A program made the position numbers and the translations under genes. From Rhododendron vialii (taxonomy: Eukaryota > Streptophyta > Magnoliopsida > Ericales > Ericaceae), in the NCBI RefSeq assembly GCF_030253575.1, contig NC_080564.1, positions 28,236,561 to 28,300,560 of the forward strand: a DNA stretch of 64,000 nucleotides, in the 5' to 3' direction. This document shows positions 36,201 to 46,928 of the stretch, one piece after another; position 1 is the first letter of the stretch, and each line of letters opens with the position of its first letter. Under the pieces are notes generated by a model, which worked only from the letters and a program-made list of their open reading frames with translations, ran no database searches and had not been told where the DNA came from.

Positions 36201-38006
36201 TTTTCTTCAGCATCTTTATTGGCGGAACACGATGCCCTTGATGGAGCTCAAGGGAGAAAACGGATTCATGTAACCAAGTCCAATTGATTGGGACTCAAGG
36301 CTCGGTGTTGTTTGGTTCCCTTCAGCATCTTTATAGGTTGATGAATTACATCTACCCAAACTGTAGCCGTAGTCATAGCTTTTCATAAAAAGATGCTGCA
36401 AAGATACTTCTGATTAGCATTTCTAAACTTCTGCTTTGACAGCATTCCATATTAATGGGATTCAGAAGACAGGTGTCCCCATTTGGTATGTGAATGGGTA
36501 AATATGTGTCCTGAGGGGTTTCTCTACATTTGACACGTCAGGCAGAATTTTTTCTTTTTCTCAGTTGACAAGTGAAAGACAATACCGTCGTGGAGGGAGT
36601 TAGGATTTAGTGCGTATGTGATTAGCCAAAGTATTCACCATTGTTCTGTGCTTTTTTTGCTGATCATTGAAATTGGTACTTAGAAGTTAGTAATATCCCT
36701 TCAATCGACTGGGATTGGCTGCTGTTGGTGCTTTGCTTGCTAAATTGGCCAATAGATTACCACCCCTTCTTGCTAAAGAAAGGAAAATATTTGTCTTCCT
36801 TGTATGAATGAGAGAATCAATTCTATGGAAAATATGTGTTCATTCTGCGAATAAGGGAAGCAATTCTAAATCTCTTTAAAAATTTGGTTCAAAATAGGTA
36901 ATATTGGAATCGGGTTTGCTGCATATGAATTATAATTTATTCGACTAAGAGCATCCGCAATGGGAATAATCAAAATCAATAACCAAAATGTGTCACGTCA
37001 ACATTTGATTATCCATTTAGTTTATAATCAAATTTAACAACCTTTATCTCCACATTGGTTATTTTTGCATCTCTATAAAAAAAAACCCCCACAGTACGCA
37101 ATGGACTTATATCCTATTGCAAACGAGTTCCAATCACGTATCCGACCACACCAAATTATTCGTCTCGATGAGATGATTCTAATGTGGGGTATTTTTTAGT
37201 TATTGAGTTTTGAGTTTGGTTATTGAGTTTTTGTTTTTGATAAAAGTTGTTAAGTTTGGTTATGGAATGAGTGGAATTTGATTATTTGCTAAAAGACTTG
37301 TAATTTTGCTTATTACAATGTGAGGTGTTTTTTTAACATTGTTGTTAAGTTTGCTTATCCATATCAATTTGATTATTACAATGGGGATGCTCTAAGTAGT
37401 GTTGTATACCTTGCAGAAAATAGGTTTATGTAGTCCTTTTGATTTTTATGCATATAGCCTATGTTATTGCTTTTTGTCTTCAGGAAGAATCCTCAAGATT
37501 GCTAGTTTTATCTCCATTAGTATTGTCTTTCGGTGCTTATTCTTAGACTAAGTTTTTCTAGATGTTTTGATTTCCATTTTAATAGGTTCATGTTGTTCAT
37601 GTTACTCTTGGATTGCTCCATGCAGGATTGTATAAGCTTATGGAGGGACAAACAAATGATGTTGAAAAATCAAATGAAATGGTTTGCATCTATCTTTGCA
37701 TCTTTCATTTCGACATTCAACTTTTAAAGCTTTCTTACAACAGAAATTCAAAGATGATATAAAATGAAATATTTGGAACCACTTACGTCCAATTAGTTTT
37801 ACATTTCAGCAATTCGTATATGGCTCTATTTGCAGGTGCTCATCTTGCAAGATAAAATAGAAGAGAAGGATGCTGAGATCGGAAGGTTGAATCACGAGTT
37901 GCAGCAGAGGAGCGTAATAATGGAGGAGGAGAAAACTGAGGAGGTTTCTGATAAGAAAGATGGTGATGAGGGGATGCAATGTGTTGAAGCAGAAATAGAG
38001 ATTTAG
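27278..38006 (+). CDS. FIP37: FIP37, WTAP-like subunit of the m6A mRNA methyltransferase complex
   Basis: Exons: 27278-27304, 27400-27472, 27582-27643, 28323-28390, 28492-28528, 28793-28880, 28957-29021, 29113-29190, 29965-30012, 31062-31115, 33718-33879, 34422-34491, 37626-37681, 37836-38006. All are bordered by GT-AG and join in phase to 352 aa, about 20 longer than Arabidopsis FIP37. The N-terminus is acidic (RSFGDLEDEEDDIFGP, residues 38-53). From about residue 60 to 320 it is almost all coiled coil. Diagnostic phrases include MQARRLLLDPAIHEEF, KMLMAKCRTLQEENEEIG and SQNAELRSQFEGLYK. The tail is acidic. FIP37/WTAP scaffolds the MTA-MTB writer in nuclear speckles and is essential in embryo and shoot apex development. 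The large introns (2.6 kb at intron 10, 3.1 kb at intron 12) hold repeats. AATAAA at 38153 could be its poly(A) signal. Confidence 0.95.
27694..28000 (-). mobile_element. TRIM-like element in FIP37 intron 3
   Basis: Direct repeats of about 80 bp lie at 27694-27775 and 27922-28000. They share GCTTTTCCACC, CCAATTGG / GCAATTGG and TTTATGGCATTCGA, and end TGTCGAA...TTCGACA. On the minus strand TGGTATCAGAGC, the standard initiator-Met tRNA primer site, sits 2 bp inside the 5' LTR. No target duplication or clear polypurine tract remains, so the copy is older than the one at 5883. It lies antisense to FIP37. Confidence 0.72.
32280..32560. mobile_element. Possible LTR-element fragment in FIP37 intron 10
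   Basis: TGGTATTAGAGC on the minus strand (around 32540) is one base off the usual tRNA-Met primer site and is preceded by GTAACA. The phrase GATGTGGGACTT, common in plant LTRs, also occurs here. Paired terminal repeats were not found, so this is at most a remnant. Confidence 0.3.
35321..36068. repeat. Three tandem copies of a ~256-bp unit in FIP37 intron 12
   Basis: Units start at 35321, 35557 and 35813, each opening CTGCTYAAATTCTTGCCTG and closing with GGCAC.GAGTTGGT.TGGAGGA. The first unit lacks about 20 bp of the segment TCATTTTGCAAATGG. Copies differ at a modest number of sites, so the duplication is fairly old. The open frames here are fragments of the repeat, not exons. Confidence 0.85.
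36949..37392. mobile_element. Tourist-like MITE in FIP37 intron 12
   Basis: GAGCATCCGCAATGG at the left and CAATGGGGATGCTC at the right are inverted ends. TAA flanks both sides (36946-36948 and 37393-37395). It is 444 bp, AT-rich and non-coding. It ends 233 bp before exon 13. Confidence 0.7.
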
Positions 38007-39321
38007 TAGATTTTGCCCATCATTATGGATTTCCCAACCCCGCAAACCACCACCCCCCCCCCCCGTCCATTTTTTTCATGCTCTCCTTGTCTGTATGTTG
38101 TACATTAATTGTGGATTTTTTTTATTGATTTTAAACTTTCTTTTAATTGACCAATAAATTATGAGAATTCATCGGCTTGAAACTGCCAATGATGTTGCGA
38201 CATGTGACGTAGGCAGGATTTTCAGTATCGAGGGCCGGAGGATGGTTCATGCTGCAGATTTTCTTCTTAAACGGATCTCTCCATCGCGAGTTGAGTTTTG
38301 TTCACCGTTTACTTAAGAGGGTGAATATTACCCTCCTTTATTGGTTGAAATAGTGTGAACCGCATTACAAAGTGATGTGATGCTTATCTAAAAGTGTATT
38401 GCATGGTAAGTGTGACATCATGTTATGGTGGAGTTTACACCATTTCAACTAATAAGAGAGGGTAATGTTTACCCTCTTTTAAGGAGGGTGAGCAAAATTG
38501 CACTCTTCTATTGCCTCTCCCGGGCTATGGTAATGCAGTTAATAGAATGAGAAACTGTATCCATTCTTTGATGGGTTTCAGAGACTATTTGATGGACCTG
38601 GCTTTTGTAGTGATCTCAGTAAAATTCCCATTAGCTGTTGACTTAAATTCTCATTTTCTGCTGTTAGAAGGATATGTTTTTTTAGAACCATACTAAGAGA
38701 TTTCAATTACTCAAAATCCGCCCAAAGGGTTACAAATCCCAAACCAGAGCCCGTCGATGGGAACAAACTCATGATGTTCGGGTTATTCATGTGGTTTGGA
38801 TGGGGATACACTGAGTACATAGAACAACAACCCACACAGGGTAAAGAACATTCCACGTCGGGAGCCGACGCAAATGGAGTTGAAGATGGCAGCGGTAATT
38901 TGACCAGCCTCACTGTTCTCCCCACCAAACAACTCACGGCAGGAACAGAAATACCCCTGAGAGGGTAGCAACTTTAAAGGATGACATCGTTAAAGCTATG
39001 TTCATTGTTCGGGTCGTGAAATTTTGTTTGGATCTGGCTATGTTGGAATTTGTGTTTGGATCTGAAATCGTTAAGAGGTTGACATACTTGAAATGCACAA
39101 GGCTTGTCTGCCGTTTTGGGGCTACACTGCAGCCGTGCAGTCCGGCCAGTTTCATCCTCAGTTTGGGTTGATGATCCAATTTGTCCATATTGCAGCGTTT
39201 TGTTGAGTAAAATAGTCACGTAAAAAATCAAATCAATAACATACTAATTAATATCTAATTGGCGCACATTTTATATACATGTAAAAAAGAATGAGTGTAG
39301 TACATTGAATCACAACTTTTT
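38007..39321. other. FIP37 3' flank and intergenic DNA
   Basis: It begins with the FIP37 3' untranslated region, which includes a C13 run near 38052. No further gene is recognised. The frames at 38707-39231 overlap each other on both strands and show no domain. Confidence 0.4.
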
Positions 39322-39462
39322 GGGAAAATGACGGCCAAGGACGTGTTTGATAATTAATACCTTTCAAGGACATTTTCAGCATTAACAAATATACTCAAAT
39401 GTTCTCAGCATGTCCTTGGCGGGTATTAATTATCAAAACACGTCCTGGGCCGTCATTTTCCC
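39322..39462. mobile_element. Short Mutator-like MITE
   Basis: A 141-bp palindromic element with ends GGGAAAATGACGGCC / GGCCGTCATTTTCCC. The inverted match continues through AGGACGTGTTT.ATAATTAATACC. A perfect 9-bp duplication CAACTTTTT flanks it (39313-39321 and 39463-39471). A separate 16-bp direct repeat CATTGAATCACAACTT (39303-39318, 39475-39490) also surrounds it and probably predates the insertion. Confidence 0.78.
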
Positions 39463-39554
39463 CAACTTTTTTGTCATTGAATCACAACTTGAAGATCATA
39501 TTTTTTCCGAATCCACCTATGGCCACCGACGGTGGCTGCATCGATCGAGAACTG

Positions 39555-39870
39555 ACTGTTGTGCGGAGCCCACCCCGGGTCTTGCATAGATGATCCGAGC
39601 CGTTCAATAAATTTAAAAAAAAAAACGAGTGGATTCATGAAAAATTAGCTCAATCCGATATGTGTAGGTGCTCGATTCAATCTTTTCTTTTTCATTCAGA
39701 TTACTTGATCCTAAAATCTGAATAATAAAAAAAAATAGAACATTGGATGGAGTAACTACACATATCGGATTGAGTCGATTTTTTGCTTGTCCACTCGTGT
39801 TATTTTAAAAAATTATTAAACGGTTCGGATCATCCATGACTACGCGAGGTCGTTTGTACCCCACCGGTAG
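39555..39870. mobile_element. Diverged relative of the 17375 foldback MITE
   Basis: It contains GATGATCCGAGCCGTTCAAT and, inverted, ATTAAACGGTTCGGATCATCC. CTCAATCCGATATGTGTAG is mirrored by CTACACATATCGGATTGAG. These phrases match the 17375-17766 element. Ends and target duplication could not be fixed. Confidence 0.6.
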
Positions 39871-40042
39871 CCATTTGGTTGGTACCTCCGGCAGTCCTCT
39901 TTTTCTTAGTGCAATTTTTGGGGATAAATTGAGGGTTTTAAGAGAGGAGGGGTATGTTGGGAATTTTAGGGAGATTTAAATTGGGTTGTATTAGCAAATT
40001 TGTGAAAATAGGAATTAGTTGTGGGTTGTATGAAAAAAATAA

Positions 40043-40366
40043 GAGCACTGCTATTCGCAGCCCTTTATTTTCTCCCATAGCCCACTACATTTCGGTAAAT
40101 GGTTGTTGAAAATCATAAATAATATTTCGGTAAATTGCTGTTGAAAACAAGATTATATTTCGGTAACTACATGTCGAAAATATGTTCAACTTTTGGTAAA
40201 CAACTGCCGAACATACATTTTCGGTAAATATCTGTTAAAAAAAATATTTTATTTCGGTAATTGGATGCTGAAAATATATCTCAATTCCGGTAACTAACTG
40301 TCGAGTATAATTGAAAATTTTTAACGGGCTATGGGAGAAAATAGAGGGCTGCGAATAGCGACGCCC
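40043..40366. mobile_element. Mutator-like MITE with an internal minisatellite
   Basis: A long inverted end GCTATTCGCAGCCCTTTAT...TCTCCCATAGCCC is matched by GGGCTATGGGAGA...GAGGGCTGCGAATAGC. Between the ends are seven tandem units of 28-35 bp, each built on TTTCGGTAA..(N)..TGYYGAAAA. Flanking A-rich words (AAAAAATAA at 40034-40042, AAAAATAAA at 40367-40375) suggest a 9-bp duplication but are low in complexity. It lies about 780 bp upstream of the FLOE-family ATG. Confidence 0.65.
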
Positions 40367-40476
40367 AAAAATAAAGGCTTGCAAAATTACAAATAGAACC
40401 ACCCTCTCTCTCTGGCATCCATTTTCTTGAAATACAAAAACCAGAAAACAATGCATAAATCCATGCCATTGCCACG

Positions 40477-40649
40477 GGAAAAAATTTCAATGTCGGATGG
40501 GTACCACGTGATGCCTGCTCGGCGTATTCGAGCTGTTCAATATACTTTTGAACAACTTGAATTTGGAGAGAGAAAAATGAGAAAGAAAATGTTGGAGTGA
40601 ATACCACGGGGATATATCCACTCGACACCGAATTTTTTTCCCAATTTCT
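40477..40649. mobile_element. Mutator-like MITE related to the 51746 element
   Basis: The left end GGAAAAAATTTCAATGTCGG runs on to GGGTACCACGTGATGCC. The right end has CGACACCGAATTTTTTTCCC. An 11-bp direct repeat CCATTGCCACG flanks it (40466-40476 and 40650-40660), the same length as at 51746. The left arm carries CCACGTGAT. Confidence 0.65.
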
Positions 40650-40696
40650 CCATTGCCACGAGTGTTGTATGGTACAGTACAGTGCAATGGATTCAT

Positions 40697-40950
40697 TTAA
40701 TTTTCCAGTGTGCCGGGTGGGTATCATGTGACCCCGGCTGATGTGGTGCCTGAACGTTACATTCAAGTCGTCTAAAAATATATTGAACGGTTCATATTAA
40801 AATACTATTTCGTCTCTCACCCCCACACTTTTTCTCCTCTTTCTCTCCTTTTTTTTCTATTTCCAAATTCAAACAATCTAAAACTGAAATAGACGGCCCG
40901 AATGCAACCAGCGGGTACGCGCTCGGCACAACTGCCAGTCCACTGCCTTT
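40697..40950. mobile_element. Degenerate Mutator-like MITE in the FLOE-family promoter
   Basis: CCAGTGTGCCGGGTGGGTAT on the left resembles the inverted right edge GGGTACGCGCTCGGCACAACTG. The wording matches the 17110 and 40477 family. No target duplication could be identified. It ends about 190 bp before the ATG at 41144, so it would lie in or beside the core promoter. Confidence 0.45.
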
Positions 40951-41143
40951 GAAATTCACTCCTCCTTTACTTCCTCTGCCCCATCGGCACCAACCAAAAC
41001 TCATCCAATCCACCTGAACTTCTCTGTCTGTCTGTATCTATATAATTGTAGTATGTTTTTATTCGTATCGAGATAATCACTCGTCGGCTGTAAATGTTAG
41101 TAGTAGTAGTTATTTGAATTTTCTTCGGTTTGATTTGTGATCA

Positions 41144-44100
41144 ATGAGGACGTCGGAGTTCACGGACAAGCAAATTATGGATCTCTCCAGATCCAAGAGC
41201 AAGGATTCCTTCACTTTCTTTTCCCCCGACGATGATAGTGACGATGATTTCGCCGCTGGTCAAAGCTTTGGTTTTGATCTTGATCGATCACTTGGAGCTT
41301 CTCACTCTCGCCCTCCCACACTCAAAGTACGCTTCTCTCTCTCTCTCTCTCTCAAGAAATCGAGTTCTTTTACGTGTGCGTTTCCTTTATACTTTTTTGC
41401 TTCAAGCTAATTACAACAGTCAAGCTGTTTTCGCTAAATTTTATTTTAGTTGATGTGTGTAAGAGAATGATCTGTCTAGAAATCTGTGAAAACATGACCT
41501 GTTTAGTGGAACACCCTGGTTTAGGTAGGTTTGGGGGTGTTGAGTGGAGAGAGATAGCTAGAGAAATGAGAGTATTAGTGAACAGAGTCTTTGATTTTGG
41601 CCGTGAGATTGACGCGATCAGTGCTGCAATTTTAGCAATTTTTTCTTCTTTTGCTCATTATGGTTATTATTTTGTTTTAAAGTTGAATACACAACAAGCT
41701 GGTGTTTCTTTAGAAGAATTTCGGGAATATTGACGTGGATGATTTGTTGGTTTTGTATGCTAGGAGTAGCACACGAGGGTTGAGCAGACCATAGATCACG
41801 TGCCCCGGTGTGATCCCAAGGTGTCTGAGTGTTTTATGTATGTTTACTCTTTTTTGGCATTGTGCATATAAATTACCTGTTTGTCATCTCAGGTATGAAA
41901 AGTAGTTTTGTAATTTTACCTTAGTAAAGACCAAAATGAGAGTTTGAGTGGATAAAAGTAGAGCGTGACAATCAAATTTCTTTTTTTAAGTACTAGTTGA
42001 TCTATTATGGTAAGGTTCATGTTGAGCAGAGTGTGACCCTTGTGGTTGCCGAGTTGGTAAAGGCAGCTGAGTGAAAACTTCCTGCTCTGTCTTACGTGGT
42101 CGTGCTTTCGAAACCAGCTTACGACAGTAGATGCATGAATCAGATGCCGTGTGAGAGGGACCTTGTCATGCTCGCACCTTGGTGGGATAGTCGTACGTTT
42201 GGTCGTTGTTCCCTTTCTCATGTGTTCATTTTTCTTAGCAAGAAACAAATAAAGAGTGACCTGATGGAATCACTTAGAACTTGTGAAGTGGATTCCAAGA
42301 AAGAAGTTACCTTGTTGGAGATGAGGCTTTGTCTGCATCAGAATACGTTAGCTTCTCTTTTTCCTCGGTATATTGTTTTGCTATTTTAGGAATTGATGTG
42401 AATTTTATTTGGAAACTTAAGCACTTTTTAGGTGTTGTGTCAAAACACGCTCTGTATTGCAGTTCTATTTACCCGGTAGGCCGAGAATGTTGACAGAACT
42501 TCTAAGCTTGGTTTTACGACAGTACCTGACTGTGTATTACTTGTTGCCTTTATTGTGAGAGAAAAAATCTTATTTCTTTTTGAAGTCCTGTGTTTTGATT
42601 TACATCATATACTTTTGCACTTGTTAAGAGTTGGTTCTGTTACATGTACAGAATTGCAATTCTACGGACCATATTGATTCTGGAAAATTCAGTCAAAAGG
42701 AAGTGCGGCTGGCACTAGCTTCCGAGATTCATCAGACAATGAAGGAGCATTTTGACAACCTGTTGCGTTCGGTTGATGGGCTTAGTGCAAGACTCTCTGA
42801 AATAGAGAGTAAAATAAACCAGCTTGAGAATGCTGTTGACAATCTGAAGATCTCCGCTGAGTATAATAATGGCAGAACAGATGGAAAGCTGAGGCAGCTA
42901 GAAAATATTCTGAGAGAGGTTTCTCTTGCGCTGTTACTAATCATCCTTTCGATCTTCATGTGAACTTATTTTTTTGTCCCAACTCCTCTCAAACATTCTG
43001 AAAAGGAAAAGGAAGCTTTACCTTTTAATGTTATAACCTTCAAGTCAGAGATGTGAAAAGCAGGCCATAGTTGGCCACTAGGAAGTGATTGCTTATACAT
43101 CGCCAGTAGTGGATAGACTACTTTGTAGATGAAAATTAAGATTACACATGCAAGTTGGGGTTCTTGTGAGTTGTGACAACTACGTTGTACCGTTTTTTTC
43201 TTCATCTTGTACTCTCCTTTGGTTTTTTGGAGGGGGCAGGTAATATTTTCCGGGTCAAGGGTATGTGAGGCTTTTGCCCCTTCAACACCTACCGGTGAAT
43301 TACTAGGCATAGCCCTAGAGGGGCCTCAAGAGGTTCAAGGGCTTTGTGGGATAGCTTTTGACCTGATGACATTTATAACAGCTCAACTTAGTCTCTAGGT
43401 TAACCCGTTGCGCTTAATTTCTCAATTGTTGTCTCTTCCTTGGTAGTTCATTTATTCTACTATTTCATCCCTTTTATTATTGTTTCTGATCTTTGAATAT
43501 AATTCACGTTGATGATCCATTGTGGGAGGCATTTTCATCTTTAAACTCCTGCATGTTGAAATTCAGGAATGGGGTGTTAGAAGCCATGGGTATTTGAACA
43601 AACCTAAACTTCTCACTCAGCAATTGTATTGGCTAAACCTTATGGAAAACAGAGGTCCATAAACTTTAGGCCGAGAATGTTGACAGAACTTTTGTACGTA
43701 GGCATTGGTTTGTTTGAATACTGTTTAATGTATGCCAGTCTCTGCATGCAGGTTCAAGATGGTGTTCTTTTTCTAAAGGATAAGCAGGAAATAACAGAAA
43801 CCCTGCTTCAGCTTGCCAAGCTTCAGGGTTCAAAGAGTGACCCACAACCCGAAGACCCCAAGACTGCAGGTCAATCTAAATCAGCACCAAAAGCATCATC
43901 ACCTGCTTCTGAGCAGTCTCCCCAGCCTCCACTTGTTTCTGGTGCATTTTCACCAGCACTTCCTACTCTCATTCCTGACACTTCTTCAACCCTGCATTAT
44001 CAAAATGCAACGCCAGGCGGAGCACCTGTTGCAGCACCAGTGCATAGTCAAACACTACAGAACCCAATTCCTTCCTGTCCCCCGCCTGAGTCATACTATT

Positions 44101-44873
44101 TTCCTGCTGGAAAAGCTTTAGAAGCCACTTATCAGCAATACAATGTGTCTCCTACTCAGGAATCACGGCCTTCACCTCCAGCACCTCCTCACTTTTATGA
44201 ACCTGTTCTTAACCTTCCTCAAGTCCTGGGGGAGGCAACCCAAAGACCGCAATTTCGTCCACCTCTTCATGAAGTTAATCCTCAAAACCAACATTCATGG
44301 ACACATCATCCTCCTGTAGAATCACCTCCTTATGGACCTTACCCACCTCATAACTACCGTCCAAACATCCACCAATCCTCCTCTCTGCCAGCGGATGGGC
44401 CGCCTATCCACGGCCAGTTTTATTTGGATTCCTCTCAACAGATGCATGGTCAACCCATGAAAGGTCCTAACTCTGAGTTTCCTTCTGGGTATTCCCAGAC
44501 ACCCAAGCATGCTAATTTTGGCAATATGAATCCCCATGATGGGTCTTCTTCCCACTACCGTAGCTCAACTATGAAACCCTGGGAAATCTCTCCTTCCTTT
44601 TCAGTACAGGGTGGTGGAAGTAATTATTACACCCAGCTCCCTAAAGCCCAGATATTACCGCACGCGCTTCCGACTGCCTCTAGTGTGGATACTGGATTAA
44701 GTTCTGGCGGGACTGGAAACAAGGCTCCGATAGATGATGTTGTTGACAGGGTAACAGCGATGGGGTTTAGGAGGGACTTGGTTAGAGCAACTGTGAGGAA
44801 GCTTCTTTTGGCAGGAATGTCAGTGGACCTTAATGTCGTGCTGGATAAGCTGATGAATGACGGGAATGTCTAG
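41144..44873 (+). CDS. FLOE-family DUF1421 protein (prion-like, UBA-like C-terminus)
   Basis: Exons 41144-41326, 42652-42918 and 43752-44873 join in phase (GT-AG) to 523 aa. It opens MRTSEFTDKQIMDLSRS and has an Asp/Ser-rich patch (SPDDDSDDDF) near residue 30. A coiled-coil region spans about residues 85-178 (SARLSEIESKINQLENAVDN; LFLKDKQEITETLLQLAKLQ). About residues 180-470 are a low-complexity stretch rich in Pro, Ser, Gln, His and Tyr. The C-terminal 49 residues (PIDDVVDRVTAMGF...VLDKLMND) are the DUF1421 / UBA-like fold. This order matches Arabidopsis FLOE proteins. FLOE1 (At4g28300) is a hydration-dependent condensate former that gates seed germination. Which FLOE paralogue this is cannot be told by eye. 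Confidence 0.9.
42025..42200 (+). mobile_element. Possible tRNA-derived SINE in FLOE-family intron 1
   Basis: TTGCCGAGTTGGTAAAGGC resembles a pol III A box. About 60 bp later, TGCTTTCGAAACCAG resembles a B box, at tRNA-like spacing. No clear tail or target duplication was found, so the borders are approximate. Confidence 0.45.
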
Positions 44874-45456
44874 CCAAGAAAGTTTGTTTTGGCTGGTGAT
44901 ATATTATTGTCAACACCTTTGCTTTGTATAAATAGTTTGTGTATAGACTATTGACCTACGTTTTCAGATCAACGTTATTTGTGCCATTCCTACTCTTTTT
45001 GGCTTTACGTATAAACAATATACTACTGCTAAAGTATTGTAATGTCAAAAGCTGTTAACAATACAGTTATATAGTCATTGTGCATGGTACGTTCTCTGTG
45101 CACCCATTGAGTTCCTCTCCAGTTCCGATCTTCTCCAAGAGCAATCAACCAACACGAATTTTGCTGCTTGGACTTCTGAAAAGGAAAATGGTTTCTTCAA
45201 CTAGCAGGTATTTGGTATCTTCCTCTCAGGAATGAAATACCCATGTTCTCGCACACCCTTATTTGTCCGGTTACAGCTCATAGGATGTCCATTCAAATTC
45301 CAAGATTAGTAGGTTTGCGTGCAGGTACTGGGTACGGTCAATCACTTACTATGATTTGATTGCTAAATCATGTTGAAGAGTGATGATGTTTAATTTCTCC
45401 ACAATGGCTGCTGCTATTATTCATCTAGTTAGGTGGAGGTGTTGTACTTCGAGTAA
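44874..45456. other. FLOE-family 3' flank
   Basis: The likely 3' untranslated region with short AT-rich stretches follows the stop codon. No gene is recognised. Confidence 0.4.
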
Positions 45457-45585
45457 GGCCCCGTTACACTACGGGAAATAAGTACTTATTTTTTGAAGTA
45501 AATGTGATGTATTGTGAGATAATGACCTATCTTGCAAAGTGAAAAATAAGTACTTAAAAAATAAGAGCCTTAGCGGAATGGGACC
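45457..45585. mobile_element. Tourist-like MITE, 129 bp
   Basis: Ends are GGCCCCGTTACACTACGGG and, inverted, CGGAATGGGACC, followed inward by AAATAAGTACTTATTTTTT-type inverted AT sequence. TAA flanks both sides (45454-45456 and 45586-45588). It belongs to the same family as 88-344. Confidence 0.7.
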
Positions 45586-45588
45586 TAA

Positions 45589-46920
45589 TAATCCTTGGTT
45601 TGAATTAGATCTTGTTTAGCTTCATCTCCCTTGTCTGAGCCTGGCCTGTATTTTGGGCACAATTCTTGAGAGGTGGGCCTAAAGAAAAATGAGAGAACTA
45701 AAAGAAGTTATGCACACATAAACCCCTTGAAAAGCCCATGGGCTGGCATAAAAAGGAAAATAACTTGCTTTGGAAGAAACTAGGGCTTCGCTTTTGATTT
45801 GATCTTGGGAAGATACTGCAATGAAAGTCTCCATCTATATTCTTGTAAATTTAATTTTTTTTTTAGTTTTGCATTATGTTTTTTGGATTAATCATTTGTC
45901 TCAACGAGAGGGGTTTAAAAGTAAAAAATTATGACCAAAAGCAGGGGTTTAAAAGTAAAAAATTATGATAAAAAATAAATAAAAAAATCACGAAAGACAA
46001 AAAAAAGTATCAACAACTGTCTTTTTTGTCTAAAGTATCGTCTTATATTAACTTTTTTCAACATCAGTCCATATTTTTATACTTTTCCAATTAACGAAAC
46101 CAACGATTAACCCTACAAATTATGACGAAAAGCTATACAAAAAATAAAAAAACACCGATATAAGTTCTAGGCAAATAAGTTTACAAGAACGCAACTGACA
46201 AAGCATTTTCGCCAAAAGGTGCAGTAGGAAGATATGACGGCAAAGATACAAGATTATATGCCTCAAACAAAAGTAGCAATAATGCATGTGAAAGTTTAAT
46301 GGGTGAGAAAGAGTAGCTTATAGTTATACAGTTACACTCACATGATGGTTTTTTGTTTGGAGGAGGATATTTTCCCTCCCAGTGGAAAGTTAGAGATTGT
46401 GTTTGGCCTTCCTAGGGGCTAGGAGCATGTGAATGTGAAGTTTTGGAAGCCTCTTGTCAATTTCTTTACCAAATTAACCCTGGGGAAAACTGAAAAGTAC
46501 TTGAAGGGAATCTCAAGGTTTTTGGGAGTCATGGGGTCACTATTCTCATTTGTCATTTTCTGCTTTCGATGTCATGGGATCCCTACCATCCCAAAGGTTT
46601 AGGTGCTCTTGTCCTTGTTAGGTTTTGACATGCATACGCTTTGCTCAGGGAAAGTATTATTCGCTCTCGGAGCACCGCCATGTAGTGCTTCAAGGGCATT
46701 ATTCACCACGCACAGGAGCCTTTATATGTGATAGATAAAGTCCCCGGAGCACTGAATAATCACTCCTTAAGTTGTGCCAGATTCCTTGGCCTTCTCCTTG
46801 ACTTAGAAGTTGGAATGATGACAAATGTTACCTAATACCCATCATAGTAGAAGTTACAATAAAGAGAATTAATCTCTTAATTTGCAAGTGGAAACAGATT
46901 GTATACTTATATTTTTCTCA
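45589..46920. other. Intergenic, no gene recognised
   Basis: AT-rich DNA; 45900-46160 contains GTAAAAAATTATGA-type sequence resembling the interiors of the MITEs at 21982 and 47110. No exon is supported. Confidence 0.35.
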
Positions 46921-46928
46921 ATTTCAGC

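Noticed and set aside
41374..41733. 119-codon frame following FLOE-family exon 1
   Set aside because: It lies in intron 1 between a good donor at 41327 and an acceptor at 42651, and joining exons 1 and 2 gives the conserved protein.
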